From: Anastatus disparis
Taxonomy: Eukaryota > Arthropoda > Insecta > Hymenoptera > Eupelmidae
DNA: 64,000 bases
Reading direction: 5' to 3'
Assembly: GCA_017163975.1 (NCBI GenBank)
Contig: JAFFSR010000248.1
Span: forward strand, 682,001-746,000
Shown here in pieces: positions 11,831 to 22,844 of the stretch (the stretch's first letter is position 1; every line of letters begins with the position of its first letter). The position numbers and the translations under genes were made by a program. Under the pieces are notes generated by a model. It saw nothing but the letters and a program-made list of their open reading frames with translations, was not told where the DNA came from and did not search any database.

Positions 11831-13473
11831 TTTTTATGAAACTTTTAAAACAACTTTCGATAATTTTCTAATTTTAAGAGAAATAATTTTAGAAGTAAAG
11901 CTGTAAACTAATAAGTATTTAGTAGTCTTATTATTGAATAAATTTTGGAATCACAGGCAAATCTACAGCGACAAAGTATCTCAATTCTGAGACGCAGAAA
12001 AATATCTGAAATGTATAATAATATCTGAAAGCTCAAATTTGTAGAAATGAACGATGTGACTTTTTTTTTAATTACTATTTTTTATTTATTTAGCACGTCA
12101 CCGCGACTACTGCACATCTCGCCTAAAATGCTGAGTTGCGGCTATCGCTGCTTCGTTCTTGTGCTTCGACTATGCGTGCGAAGCTATCACCCGTAACACA
12201 TTTAATTTAATGGGTTTTTGAGGTTGCTTATTAAGAATTGGAAATGTTTCGCTTGGACAAGATTTTCAAAAAATCAAAAACTTACGGCCATGGTTGAGGC
12301 TGAAGTTAATTACCGTTAGATATTTTGAAAAAACCTTACAATTATTCTAGACACATTTATAATAATTTTTATTTAGTTATTCTACCGTTCCGATGTTCAA
12401 AGTGTAGGTTTCCATTAAAAATTTGACTTGACCTCAAGGTCACCTTAAAGGTCATGGTCAAGGTCATTGTCAACGTCATATGTGGATGTAAAATTTTCCG
12501 CACTTTCCATTTACGGGATCAAAATTATGGCTTTCCATTTAAGAAAATCGACTTGACCTTGAAATGACCCTGAAGGTCATAATAAAGATTATGGCCAAGG
12601 TCATATTTGGACGTAAAATTTTCCGCTCTTTCCATTTTCGGTATCAAAATTATGACTTTCCATTTAAGAGAACCGAATTGACCTTCAAATAACCTTGAAG
12701 GTCATGGTCAAGGTCACGATCAAGGTCACCATTGGATGCCCCCCTTGAAACCCTACAACTTTCATTTGAAACATTTTTTTCAAAAGTCTATATTTTCAGA
12801 GTTATTGACGTGTCCAAGTTAAAATGGGACACCCTGTATATATATATATATCACTATTGATGCTATACACATGCATACAAATGTAAACAAATGATGAGCC
12901 AAGCATACGACAGTGTTTGAATGCAGACTGCTTAAGACTTCCGAACGTATATACAAGCATTTTTCACCAACAAAATTTGTGAATTTAATCTCGCTCCAAA
13001 CCAAAAAACCCGGGATCAAACAAGTACTATTAGATAGGTATTTTGGTCGTCTATCAGCAAAAAAAATTTCAGCAAAAAAAAAATGGCCTTTTCGAGAAAA
13101 ATGCATGTGCATAAAAAGTGCATTTTTTGGTAAAATGCATATATCTCAGTCATTTTTTAGTTTTTTTTTTTAATTTCTTGCACGGAGTTGAAGAGGGCTC
13201 AAAACGAAATAAAATAAAAAAAGGTTTATCAAAATTCATTGAAAATTGGTAAAACGATAGCTCTCTAAAGTTATTCTCAACATTTTCAGTTTTAACATTT
13301 AGTTTTTGTATGCAATTTTCAAAAGTGCATATCTGATGCAATTTTGATATTTCAGCAAAATAAAAAAATACGTATACCCTTATTTTTAGGGTAGAATAAC
13401 ATACTCCATTAGCGCAGTAATTGGTGACTTGAGTGTATACTGACTGTTCGATTTGAAATGGAATCAGCCTATA

Positions 13474-14275
13474 TCATAGTAAAGAAAAATGTGGGTTGAA
13501 ATCGTTCAAAGCTACTCTTTTTCTTCGCCTTATCGTTTTCTCAGAATTCGCAAGTGCAACCATCGACGGAAGAACGTTGTCGTCACCTCACTCCTTGCTT
13601 TTATGTTGAAGAGAGTGGGGACGACGACGATCTTTCCCATGAATGATTGAAGTGAGATTGACAGGGAGAGAGAATCGGACCTCTTTTTCCTTCGCTTTCT
13701 TCTTTCTGTTCTGACGGGGGCGGTTGAAGTGACGCTTCAACTGCTTTCACTTTTACCAATCAGACGTGCGCGACCAGGCCCAAGGGACAATTCGAGTGTG
13801 CTGCAACCGGCGCAGCTACAGCAGGGTTCGAAAAAATTAACTAAATTTTTGATAAAATTACCTTTCAATTATAAATTGAATGTTTAATTCCAAACTAAAA
13901 ATAATAATTCAGAACTAAATTTGAGTTATCAATTAAGAATTGATTAACTATCCTCATTATTAATTGAAATATCTTTAAATCTATAACTAACTTTTGATTC
14001 TTAATCATAAAAATTTTAATTGATACATAAATTCTAGTTATCAGTTAAAATTTAATTAACTATTCTAGTTATTAATTAAAACATCTGTTAATTTATAACT
14101 AACTTTCAATTCTTAATTATAAAGATTTTAATTGATAATTAAATAAATATTTCAATTATTTATTAAAAATCGAGTAACTAATAACTAGAAGAATCATTGC
14201 TTTTCTGATTTTATAATCATATTTCAATATTTATATATATATATACATATATACACATATATACACATATATATA
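13474..14275. other. No gene; GC-richer block then AT-rich repeats
   Basis: 13490-13830 is GC-richer than its surroundings but carries no long frame I recognise. From about 13836 to 14215 imperfect repeats of TTAATTGATAATTA / AACTAACTTTCAATTCTTAAT follow. Similar AT-rich repeats occur at about 51535-51690. Confidence 0.45.
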
Positions 14276-14505
14276 CAGGGTGTCAATTAAGTCCTGGGAC
14301 GGCTGAATATTTTCTGAAGTACTAATTTCTGAAAAAGGTCGAGGTTACTCCTTAAGTAACTTTGAACAAGGGATCCAATGGTGACCTTCAATTTGACCTT
14401 GGACTTGACTTTGAAGATTATTTGAAGGTCAACTTTTTTTTAAATAGGAGCTCCCATTTTTGACACCAACAGTCGATAAAGCGGAAAATACGTTCAGATA
14501 TGTAC
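14276..14505. mobile_element. Single end of a DD41D-type element
   Basis: TACAGGGTGTCAATTAAGTCC is followed by ATCCAATGGTGACCTT, a GACCTTG-rich stretch, TTATTTGAAGGTCAA and GCGGAAAAT. These occur in the same order as in the left TIR of the mariner-like element at 9074, but diverged. No matching second end is present. It stops where the (CA)n begins. Confidence 0.65.
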
Positions 14506-14508
14506 ACT

Positions 14509-14708
<200 letters not shown>

Positions 14709-15086
14709 CTGAAGAAAAAAAGCAATTGCAAGAAAAAATGAGAGAAATCAAAAAAAAAATTAAATTAGAAAGATAAATCTTTTATTTTAAGTATAATTTT
14801 GTTGAAATAGTTAGGTAAAAACAAAACTTGAATAAATTAATATTTATACTAAAGTGTAAATATATATTTTTTAAATGTTATATGTATATTTTATTTATTT
14901 GTAGTTTTCAAACTCACTTTCAAAATTTATTTTACTATAGGTCCACCAAAAGTGGAATGGAGATACATGGTATAAAAAAAACATTCTACAATATGTACAA
15001 TTTAATTTATTTAATTTCATTGATAGTTTATAAGTAAATCGTTTCATAATCACCTGAAACGTTTGTATTGAATGAAATAATTTTAT
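14709..15086. other. No gene seen
   Basis: AT-rich DNA between the microsatellite and the Copia LTR; nothing recognised. Confidence 0.4.
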
Positions 15087-15290
15087 TGTTAGAATAAGTA
15101 TTTATTAGTACAAAACAGTGTATAGAATACAGGATACAAAGTACATCCTACATGAACAGGCGTCGTAATACAACTAACTAAAAACGTGAGTCAGACGGAC
15201 CGTGAAAGTACGCAACTATAAATAGCAGTAGTGTCGAACTAACTTATACATAAATGATAACTCGAATTTGTAATTTCTATGCTTACAACA
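15087..15290 (-). repeat. 3' LTR of the Copia element
   Basis: On the minus strand the LTR starts TGTTGTAAGC right after a purine-rich primer (AAGTGGGAG at 15291-15299) and ends ...TTATTCTAACA at 15087. The TG...CA ends, the 204-bp length and an AATAAA inside are typical of Ty1/Copia LTRs. The matching 5' LTR is absent, because the element is truncated near 40062. Confidence 0.7.
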
Positions 15291-15299
15291 CTCCCACTT

Positions 15300-17343
15300 A
15301 GAATTTACAAGTGCGTAAACAAATCAAACATTATAAAAATATTATAATACCTTTCAAGCACCTACATTTATTAAATATCTCAAATATTCAACCGATTTTA
15401 CTGGCAGTGCTTTCGTAAAAACATCAGCTTGCTGATTCGTAGAATTAATTGTAAATAAACCATCATGATAATTTTCTCTAATAAATGTAGTCTTTACATC
15501 TATGTGTTTAGTTCGACAATGATAATGCTAATCCTTTATAATTTGAATCGCACTCTGATTATCGACGTATAATATTGGCGTTTGTAAAACATTATCAATT
15601 ATACCTTTTAAAAGTCTTTCAGTCCAAAACATATCTTGAGCAGAGGTGCACGCAGCTACAAACTCTGACTCAGTGGTCGAGAGGGCGATATTACTTTACT
15701 TACGAGATCCCCAGGAAACCGAACAGTTGCCTAACTTAATAACAAAACCAGAGATTGATTTTCGCGTTACATGATCTCTCGCATAATCTGCATCGCTGTA
15801 AGTTACAATTCTCGTCCAATCATTATCATTTTTATAGATTAAACTGTGATTTAACGTGCCTTTTAAATATTTAATAATTCTTTTAATACAATTCCAATGA
15901 ATTTTATTTGGATTTTCAGCATATCGGCTAAGTACTCCCACTCAAAATACCATGTCCGGACGCGTCCCATTTATGAGAAACATTAAACATCCGATAGATT
16001 TCTTATGCGGAACGTTAATCTCACCATTCCCCCTATTTTTATCAAAAATCTAACAAATACTATTTGGATCAATAGGTATTTTTACACTAGTTGCGTCTTG
16101 CATATTAAATTTGTCTATAACTTTTTTAATATATGATTTCTGGTTTACAATCGTTGATCCATCATTAAAATAATTAATTTCAAAACCTAAGAATAGTTTC
16201 AAATTATCAGTAGTGATTTCAAAGTTTTATTGAAGAAATTTTAATAATGCGTGTATTCTTTCTTTACTTTAAGAAGCAATAGCTCCGTCATCTACGTATA
16301 AAATCAATATTAACAAATCTTTTGATCCTTTTCTTGTAAACACGCATGGGTCAGCATCGGTAGGATGTAAATCAAATTTTGATAAACATTCAACGAACTT
16401 CGTGTTCCAGCACCTAGCTGATTTCCTCAAACCGTACAAACTTTTTCTTAACAAACTTTATTTGAACCGTCCTTGAACCCTTCAGGTTGTCGCATGTATA
16501 TTGTTTCTTTTAGATTGCCGTTTAAAAAGGCTGATTTTACGTCAAATTGCTTTGTATACATCTCTTCTGACGCAACTATAGCAAAGAAAATTCTAATTTA
16601 ATTGTTTCTTGCAACAGGACTGTAAAGTTAACATTTTCGATTTGATTATAGCCTTTTGCTACTAGTCTAGCACGATAACGTAAATTACTTAAATCTGAAT
16701 TTGTCTTTATTTTATAAACCCAGCGATTGGATAATATTTTAGCATTCTTCGGTGCATTTATTAGAATCCAAATTTTATTTTGGTGTAATGCTAATATTTT
16801 GTCGTTTATAGCATTTTTCGAAGCTTCTGATTGTTTGCTTTGCATTGCTTGTTAAAATTACATGGTTCATTAGTTTGCGCTATAAATAACTCGTTAATAT
16901 TTTCAAAATCAAATATCGACGTTCATGTACAATTTGAGGTTGTACAATATTTTAATCAAAAATATTTTGATTTTCTTTATTATTTTCGTCGTCAAAATTA
17001 TTTTCATCATTCTGAATATCAAGGTTATTTTCGAAATTATTTTGTACACCATGTAAATTTTCTACATTATTTTCAATCTTATTTAAATTTTCGATATTAT
17101 TTTCTATATCATTTAAATTTTCTTAATTATTTTCAATATCATTTAGATTATTTTCTATATTTTGAACTGGTCTTTGTTCATTTACAGGAACATCAATACG
17201 CTGGTTTAACTCTGCTTCGTAATTATTGCATGGAACTTTATGAGTACAAAAATTATAATCATCTCGTTTTAATTGTATCAGATCATTACATTTAAATTCA
17301 TTTTTAAATAATCCATCACGATGTTTTTCAATTTTGTTACTTC
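15300..17343 (-). pseudogene. Copia polyprotein, reverse transcriptase and RNase H part
   Basis: Read on the minus strand from 17343 downwards, this gives the linker, then reverse transcriptase (NRWVYKIKTNSD and RYRARLVAKGYNQ near 16700, KSLYGLRKSARCWN near 16430, catalytic YVDD near 16280), then the tether and RNase H (SDADYARDH near 15790). It would copy the Copia RNA into DNA. Several frame changes and a TAG in the RNase H part (near 15528) make it dead. The same gene continues at 38078 on the far side of a 20.7-kb insertion, where the reading resumes in the expected order. Confidence 0.85.
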
Positions 17344-17461
17344 CCCTGGTAGAAAATTTCACTATTATTTGGTCATATTTTGACCAGTTTTAGAAAAAAT
17401 GACCAAGAAATGACCAATATTAATCAGAAAATGACCAATTTATCCGCTTATTGACGACGGT

Positions 17462-18075
17462 AGTAGTATATGGGGCGGTATAGCGAGACACCCCCTCCCC
17501 TCGTCTCGCTATACCTCCCCATCCCCCCTCCCTCCTGTCTCCCCCTCCATGTCTGGGGTTGTTATAGCGTACATGCGGTGGTAATGTATGACATTTCCCC
17601 TTCCCCCAGTCTGGGGCTGTTATGGAGTACTATTTTATTTATTTATCGATTATTTCCTACGATTAATATATTTGTTGGTCCTGAAAAGGACCGTGTGTGA
17701 AATATATAAATATTTTTTAATTTAAAATTTTTTATATCCTTTTTTTTCAGGAATAGAGTAAGTATTGGTTGAAAATTTTTCAGAATATTGTTTCCAGCTG
17801 GACGATGATTGATTTTCCTTCTTTTTCTTTTCCCCACCTTGTAGTAAAGGTGTTTTTCCGTTGGTGGAACTGTTTTGACCCATCGTAATAATTATACGTT
17901 AGACAAATATGACAAGAGACTATGCGTGAAAAAGTATTTATTGTAAAAAGTTGTTATTTAAATTAATATTTTCAAGAGTATTTTTTTTTTATTATATCTT
18001 TGAAAATATTCTAATTTTTCCGTTTCTTTCTTATAATATTCTTTGCATCGTTCTCTCTTTATTCCGTTGTCTGTA
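17462..18075. repeat. Left TIR of the Polinton
   Basis: Bases 17462-17575 and 17886-18075 match the right TIR in inverted orientation at roughly 90-95%. The 310 bp between (17576-17885) are absent from the right copy, which joins directly at ACATG. The first 55 bases contain GTATAGCGAGAC (17478-17489) and its inverse GTCTCGCTATAC (17503-17514), a potential terminal hairpin or protein-binding site. Confidence 0.9.
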
Positions 18076-18364
18076 GAACGTAATGAAGCAATCTTACCTG
18101 CGCATTGTCCCATGTCTGTTTCGACCGACTGTCATAAAATAAATGATGGGTAATTGAAAAAGGTGATTATATTTATAGAAAGAAAGAAAGAAATGAAGTC
18201 AAATATAGCATTAAAGTTATTTATTGATATTAACACACATTTTTATACATGAATCATTTTATATGATAAATCGTTTTACAATCATAGGTTAATTATACAT
18301 AATAACAAACGAAGTTAATTATATGATTAAAGTAATTAATTGATATAAAACACACATTTTTTAT
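18076..18364. other. Polinton left non-coding segment
   Basis: AT-rich DNA with a short (GAAA)n run near 18180. The 3' end of the first minus-strand gene lies at its right border. No further gene was recognised. Confidence 0.5.
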
Positions 18365-19177
18365 TCAGGAATCATTATATCTCGTAAATCTTTTTGCAAC
18401 CATAGGTAAACTAAATGCGAGAATTTCATGTAAAACAAATTTTAAATATAAACTTTTATAATGATCAGTATCGTCTACCATATTTTCCATGACATAACCT
18501 TCTAATTCGTTATTAAGAATAGAATAGTATTGTTTGAATGATTTTAAGTCATTAAGAATTACTTTTGCATTGTCCAGTCCTTCTTGTCCAAGTTTATTTT
18601 TTAAAAAGTCTAGAATATGATCGGTAGTACGGTTGACTTTACCGACGCGCTCGCTTAAATCGTTGAGAAGAAGATCTACCAAGACACTTTGCTGACGAAG
18701 ACCTTCAAATGTTTGGTGTTGCATGACTATACCTGGTGGATGATTAAAAGTTTTTCTCTTTTTGCAAAGTGATTGTCCAGGAGTATCTTCTTCCTCGGGT
18801 ATCTCGTTCGGTTGTGGTCTTTCGTCGATGGTGATAGATTTGGTGCCGTACGATGTGGTGAAACTCAAATCATGATTGGAAAGAAAGAGTTTAGTTGGTC
18901 TTCCAAAATCTTGATAAAAAGAATAAGAATTTTGAAAATAAGCTGTTATGGCGTCAAATTGATCTTTCAGAATATCCCAGCTATGGCGATCAAGAGAGAC
19001 ACTTTTGTGCGAGCCACCTGAAGAAACTAGTTTAATCACTTCATGATAATATCCACCACTATATTCAAGACCGATACAAATTCTTTTCGAGTTAGACTTA
19101 TTGAGCGCGTAGGTAGTAGATAATAAAAGGTTTGGTAATTCGGGTTTTCCCGACTCACGTAATTCACAACGAGCCAT
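18365..19177 (-). CDS. Polinton conserved protein of unknown function, 270 aa
   Basis: Intact 270-residue frame, the leftmost gene of the Polinton. I do not recognise a catalytic motif. Visible features are LDRHSWDILKDQF and RPTKLFLSNHDLSFTTSYG in the N-terminal half (a compact beta-rich look), a basic KKRKTF stretch near residue 140 that could act as a nuclear signal, and a helical C-terminal half (LVDLLLNDLSERVGKVN and following). The start is the first ATG after a minus-strand TAAAAA leader. A gene at this end of insect Polintons is common, which supports it being real. Function is unknown. Confidence 0.7.
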   Translation of the reverse strand: MARCELRESGKPELPNLLLSTTYALNKSNSKRICIGLEYSGGYYHEVIKLVSSGGSHKSVSLDRHSWDILKDQFDAITAYFQNSYSFYQDFGRPTKLFLSNHDLSFTTSYGTKSITIDERPQPNEIPEEEDTPGQSLCKKRKTFNHPPGIVMQHQTFEGLRQQSVLVDLLLNDLSERVGKVNRTTDHILDFLKNKLGQEGLDNAKVILNDLKSFKQYYSILNNELEGYVMENMVDDTDHYKSLYLKFVLHEILAFSLPMVAKRFTRYNDS

Positions 19178-19587
19178 TTTTTACGTCTTGATCGTACTGA
19201 AGCTAAACTCTTACTAAAACTTGGAAAGAATATTTCTCTACCACGCATTGGACAAAATAGTATGTAGAGGGGATAAATACGTTTTTAATAGAATAGAAGC
19301 AACAGGGCAGGTGTTTATTTAGGGTAGATACGAAGGATGGGGTGGGGATGGTATCAGTAGACCAGGTGTGCTAAGGAAAACGTAGAGACAGCTAGTCAGC
19401 AGGGCAGGTGTTTCTTCATTCACGGATAGGAGGGAGGGGAGGGGAAAATTAAGGGAAAAAATTTTAGAAATATTTTATTTGTGCACTCAATAGTATATTT
19501 ATTCAAATATAAATTCCAAAATTAACATTGATTATACTTAAATCTAAAACACATTTGATTATAATATTTAAAGTAAAATTATATATA
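19178..19587. other. Intergenic, no gene seen
   Basis: 410 bp between two minus-strand Polinton genes, G-rich on the plus strand (GGAGGGGAGGGGAAAA near 19430). It should hold the promoter of the 18365-19177 gene and the 3' end signals of the protease gene. No motif is certain. Confidence 0.4.
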
Positions 19588-20133
19588 TTATGAATATCTT
19601 AACCTAGAAGTACATGTTTGATTACAATGGCCTGAACCTTGAGAACGTTCTCTGCCGAATGTACCCGCGCGCTTACATCTTCTATGTCTAATTTTATTTG
19701 AAATTCTTTTATAAAAATTTTCAGCTATTCGATCATTTTTTTTCGTGTTATTTGAAAAGATGCTACAAAACGTTCGCAAACTAACACCGCGACACATATG
19801 ATATAAAAACATAATAGTATATTGACCACAACACGTTGAATCGATGCTCTGTAGTTTCTTGGTATTCCATCGAAAAATTTTACAGTTTCTTCTGAGTCGT
19901 TCCAGATGATATTTTGAGATGGGTGGGAAACCGTAACTGTCAAAATATGTTCCGTATCCATTTTTATCGATGAACATGGCCACCCAATGTGTACCAGGTC
20001 TTGTATGATCATCGGTATTACACACTACCGCGACTGGTGTTATCATTACATTCGGAATTCGATCTGCTGCGTATACGCCAATTGTTTTGGCTTTCAACCC
20101 TTCTAGGGCTCTCTTTATTTGGGTGGTATTCAT
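19588..20133 (-). CDS. PRO: Adenovirus-type cysteine protease (PRO)
   Basis: A 181-residue adenain-like cysteine protease (peptidase family C5 type), expected to mature capsid precursors inside assembling particles. The catalytic set is visible: His49 in GTHWVAMFID, Asp65 in YFDSYGFPP, Gln95 in LQSIDSTCCG and Cys102 in the same motif. The length is close to adenain (about 200 residues). The C-terminus is basic (HRRCKRAGTFGRER). It overlaps the 3' end of the next gene upstream (20018-20848) in another frame by about 115 bp, so the two are probably translated separately. The frame is intact. Confidence 0.92.
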   Translation of the reverse strand: MNTTQIKRALEGLKAKTIGVYAADRIPNVMITPVAVVCNTDDHTRPGTHWVAMFIDKNGYGTYFDSYGFPPISKYHLERLRRNCKIFRWNTKKLQSIDSTCCGQYTIMFLYHMCRGVSLRTFCSIFSNNTKKNDRIAENFYKRISNKIRHRRCKRAGTFGRERSQGSGHCNQTCTSRLRYS

Positions 20134-20848
20134 TTGTATTATTTTCTTGTGTTAAATTACAACCCTCATCACTACTTGCGTATTCTATGGTTTTATCATC
20201 GTCGTCGTCGTCGTCGTCGTCTACCTCATCGACCCCTGTAAAAGCGACGCTTGACCCGAATCTCACAACGCTATTTTTCTTGTAGGCAACTTTTTGAAGA
20301 GAGTCGTAGAAGAGTTCGCTACTCTTTTTAGACAAATTTTGTTGAGATTCTTGAGGGAGTAGTGAATGAAGCCACTCTCTCAATAGATGTGATCTCTGCA
20401 TGGCACAATACTCCCTTTTATAGAGGCTTTCTTGGCAGGCGTGAAAGCAGCATACTTTCTGAGAAGAGAATTGTCTTTGTAAGTCGGTGAAACCCGTTGT
20501 AGTGTAATCTTCTATGTTTATAACGTTACGGGCCATAATAGATTCGATATAGCGAGCCTTTTCACCACCTCTTACATAAATTCTTGTAGCGTTTCTCGCT
20601 ATATTATAAAAATGGTAGCGTAATTTTCGTAGAATAACATCCCCATCGAACCATTGTAAACCGTGGAGACGTGACGACACGTAATCGTTACTGGTTTTTA
20701 TATCTTCTGGCAAATTATCGAATTCGTAAGGTGGCGCAATTATCCAATGACCAATAACTTGTTCTTGTAGAGAAACTACTGCCACTTCCTTGGGTAAAAA
20801 TTTATTATCTTTATCTCTTAAGCCTTGAATATCTATTACGTAATCCAT
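20018..20848 (-). CDS. Polinton conserved protein, possible nuclease, 276 aa
   Basis: Intact 276-residue frame beginning MDYVIDIQGLRDKDNKFLPK, a type of protein I associate with insect Polintons. Acidic residues stand where an RNase H-fold or DEDD nuclease would have them: D in VIDIQG near residue 6, D in WFDGDV near residue 69, and a Cys/His segment CCFHACQE...CAM near 135-155. No experimental function is known to me, so nuclease is only a hypothesis. A run of nine Asp (residues about 210-218, coded by a GTC repeat at about 20197-20223) precedes a basic, Ser/Arg-rich tail. The gene lies between the protease and the major capsid gene and overlaps the protease. Confidence 0.7.
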   Translation of the reverse strand: MDYVIDIQGLRDKDNKFLPKEVAVVSLQEQVIGHWIIAPPYEFDNLPEDIKTSNDYVSSRLHGLQWFDGDVILRKLRYHFYNIARNATRIYVRGGEKARYIESIMARNVINIEDYTTTGFTDLQRQFSSQKVCCFHACQESLYKREYCAMQRSHLLREWLHSLLPQESQQNLSKKSSELFYDSLQKVAYKKNSVVRFGSSVAFTGVDEVDDDDDDDDDKTIEYASSDEGCNLTQENNTNEYHPNKESPRRVESQNNWRIRSRSNSECNDNTSRGSV

Positions 20849-20963
20849 TTTGGCGAGAACGCGAATGCGTGTGTGCTACGGCTGAGAGTGAGAAGCAACT
20901 AAAGCAGTGGGGTATGAAGCAAATGGTCTTATAATATTTCTCCCACCATGTTCCCCCTCCACC

Positions 20964-22305
20964 TTAAGCATTAAAATCCGTAATAATTTGTCTGTTTGAA
21001 TCGATTTCTAGCACGTTATCAAATTCTGCATAAACGATGCAATTGATTGTTTCCCTAAGAGCCTGCTCGAAGCGAACTTCAATGCGCAGAGCACCCGACC
21101 GCACGAGATTCCAATGTGATGAAAAATGAGCCGACAAATCAGGCGTCAAGTCGAATGCAAAGAGACAGTAACCTTCTGGATAAGACGTTCGGCTGACATC
21201 GATACCCTCGTTGAGAAAATGTATACCAGTACCGGAGAATAGCGTGTGATAAGCGTCTACATAGAGTTTATTATTCCCAGTGTATTTTGGCTGTAGGGGT
21301 TTGCTTGGTATTTGTACTCCATCGACGTAAAGAGAGAGAAAATTGATGGAATAATGTTGAAAGTTGAAAGGATTCAATTGTCGATTGCCGTTGAAGGCTC
21401 GGTTACTCACAAAACCTATGATGATTCTTTTTGGCAACTGGCCCAATATAACATTATCAAGAGTATCTCCTAAAATTCCGCTATGTAGAGTGAATGATTT
21501 GACTTCCACCCTTGTTATTGGATATTTTGCAGTAGTTTTGGCCAAAGCATTAGCATGACCCAATAGTACGGCTGGACTTATTTTAGCTCGACGGACGATT
21601 AGCGACGCTTCTCTGATGCGTACTGAAAATTTTCCGTCATCGGTGAAATCCATCAAACAAAACGCGTCCTTGCTACGAACGAGCCTCACTCGCATTTCAA
21701 CACCGTTTACCAAAAATTTACCTTGATTAAATACATCGCAATGGAGGTGGCCAATCATATCGACAACTTTACCACCAGCTGTAAAGTATTGGCGATTCCG
21801 AGAACCGATATTGGCCCCAACTGTTCCAGAAGCAATTGCTGGTGAAGCATCCATACATCCTGCTGTGTCCGCATACCAAAGTGCGGAGGTTAGGTGTGAT
21901 GTTATGGCAGGGGAAGCGTAATTTAAGAGCGTTTCAATGTAAGCTCTGTAAGGATAAGCGTTGTTTGGGGGTGAGACTAGCTTTGAATTGAAAAAGATGT
22001 CCGTTTGCTCGAACAACGAATGTAAAAAAATTGTTAATAGGAGCAACTTTTGCATTCTCGGCGTCGGTTCCCACGGGTGTGATTTCCACGCTGACTTGTA
22101 ACATTGTATGCGCTAGATCGATGTAATGCTCGGTCGAACTAGGAACCAAAAATTCTAAAGGTGAATCGCTTTCATTACTGAGAGATGATACGGGTTTGTA
22201 GTGGAGAAAAGAACTGCTTTCAATCGATGTTTGCGTCGGAGGAAGAGTAAAAATATCTAGTTCGCTCTTCATACCTTCACCACTGCACGCGTGTAGGAAA
22301 GCCAT
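20964..22305 (-). CDS. MCP: Major capsid protein, double jelly roll (frame break)
   Basis: About 447 codons in two frames, 22305 downwards and then to 20964. The phrases LVPSSTEHYIDLAHTMLQV near the N-terminus, PPNNAYPYRAYIETLL, and the C-terminal RSGALRIEVRFEQAL are those of Polinton/adintovirus hexon-like proteins. These form the capsid shell from trimeric double-jelly-roll units. The frame changes once, in a run of seven A (plus strand, 22024-22030). Everything else is open, with no independent stop. The gene sits between the 276-aa gene and the protein-VI-like gene, the usual capsid cluster order. Confidence 0.9.
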
Positions 22306-22350
22306 TTTTTAAAATGATTTATTTAGGTCCAAAAATGTCGGATACGCTTC

Positions 22351-22844
22351 TCAATACTTTCTTCTTTCGCCTTGATGTTTTCTTTTCTTGCCTATACCAC
22401 GCTTATTCGTCTTTCTCTTTGTCTTTCTTTTCTTGCTCGATGCGTTGTGTGCGGGAACACGAGCTCGCGTTGACTGTCGTTTGCGCTTAGCAGTAACAGC
22501 TTTATATCCACTACCTTTCATAATATCGGAAATTTTATTAGCAGCTTTTCTTTTTTAAATTTCGACCCGACTCTCGAACACGCGTGTTGAGAGACTCTTT
22601 AAAATTCGCTCTCTTATTCGACACGTCGTCCAGCACGTTCAAGCCTGTTCGAACGGCTTCTTTGCCTACTGCTTTGGCCCCCGCTGGCAAGATATGGCAC
22701 AATTTTTCTAAATAATCCTCCAAGAAAGCTACCAATTCCAGAGCCTCTTTGAAACGTTGAACCAGAGTAAACGTTTTTAATACCGCTTCCACCACCAGCC
22801 TGCTCGTCGTAGTAATGAATATAATAACTCATATCGCTATGCAA
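22351..22844 (-). CDS. Protein VI/X-like virion protein (two frame breaks)
   Basis: Starts MHSDMSYYIHYYDEQAGGGSG and then GSGIGSFLGGLFRKIVPYL, an amphipathic glycine-rich segment. It continues with GAKAVGKEAVRTGLNVLDDV in a second frame and a very basic Lys/Arg tail in a third frame, ending at 22351. This layout (small, amphipathic N-terminus, basic tail) resembles the membrane-lytic and core proteins of adenoviruses (pVI/pX) and is conserved next to Polinton capsid genes. The role is inference. Frame changes lie in a C-run at 22678-22682 and a T-run at 22551-22556 (plus-strand bases). Confidence 0.75.

Larger units (their letters stand above)
9074..12836 (-). mobile_element. Mariner-like DD41D element, complete
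   Basis: The ends CAGGGTGTCCCATTT... (9074) and ...AAAATGGGACACCCTG (12836) are inverted and flanked by TA (9072-9073, 12837-12838), the Tc1/mariner target duplication. The inverted repeats extend some 250 bp or more and contain many copies of GACCTTGA / TCAAGGTC. It holds one intact transposase and a large minisatellite, and is inserted in the (TA)-rich 5' part of transposon copy A. Both ends and the coding frame look sound, so it is young compared with its host. Confidence 0.9.
6000..13469 (-). mobile_element. DNA transposon copy A, 4-bp duplication, about 560-bp TIRs
   Basis: The ends are GGCTGATTCCATTTCAAATCG at 6000 and its complement ending at 13469. They are flanked by TATA on both sides (5996-5999 and 13470-13473). 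The inverted repeats extend about 560 bp (6000-6556 and 12906-13469). The interior holds a broken transposase on the minus strand and, at 9074-12836, an inserted mariner-like element. Copy B of the family is at 42437-47099, with duplication TTAT. A 4-bp duplication with long TIRs fits Sola2-type elements; I offer that as a hypothesis, because I recognise the transposase only as a DDE-like protein of unknown superfamily. Confidence 0.85.

Noticed and set aside
15087..15290. Complete Copia element with two LTRs
   Set aside because: Only the 3' LTR is present; the coding part stops at about 40062 and the expected TGTTAGAATAAG is not found beyond it.
17643..17837. Small frame in the left Polinton TIR insert
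   Set aside because: Short, Lys-rich, no family, and absent from the right TIR.
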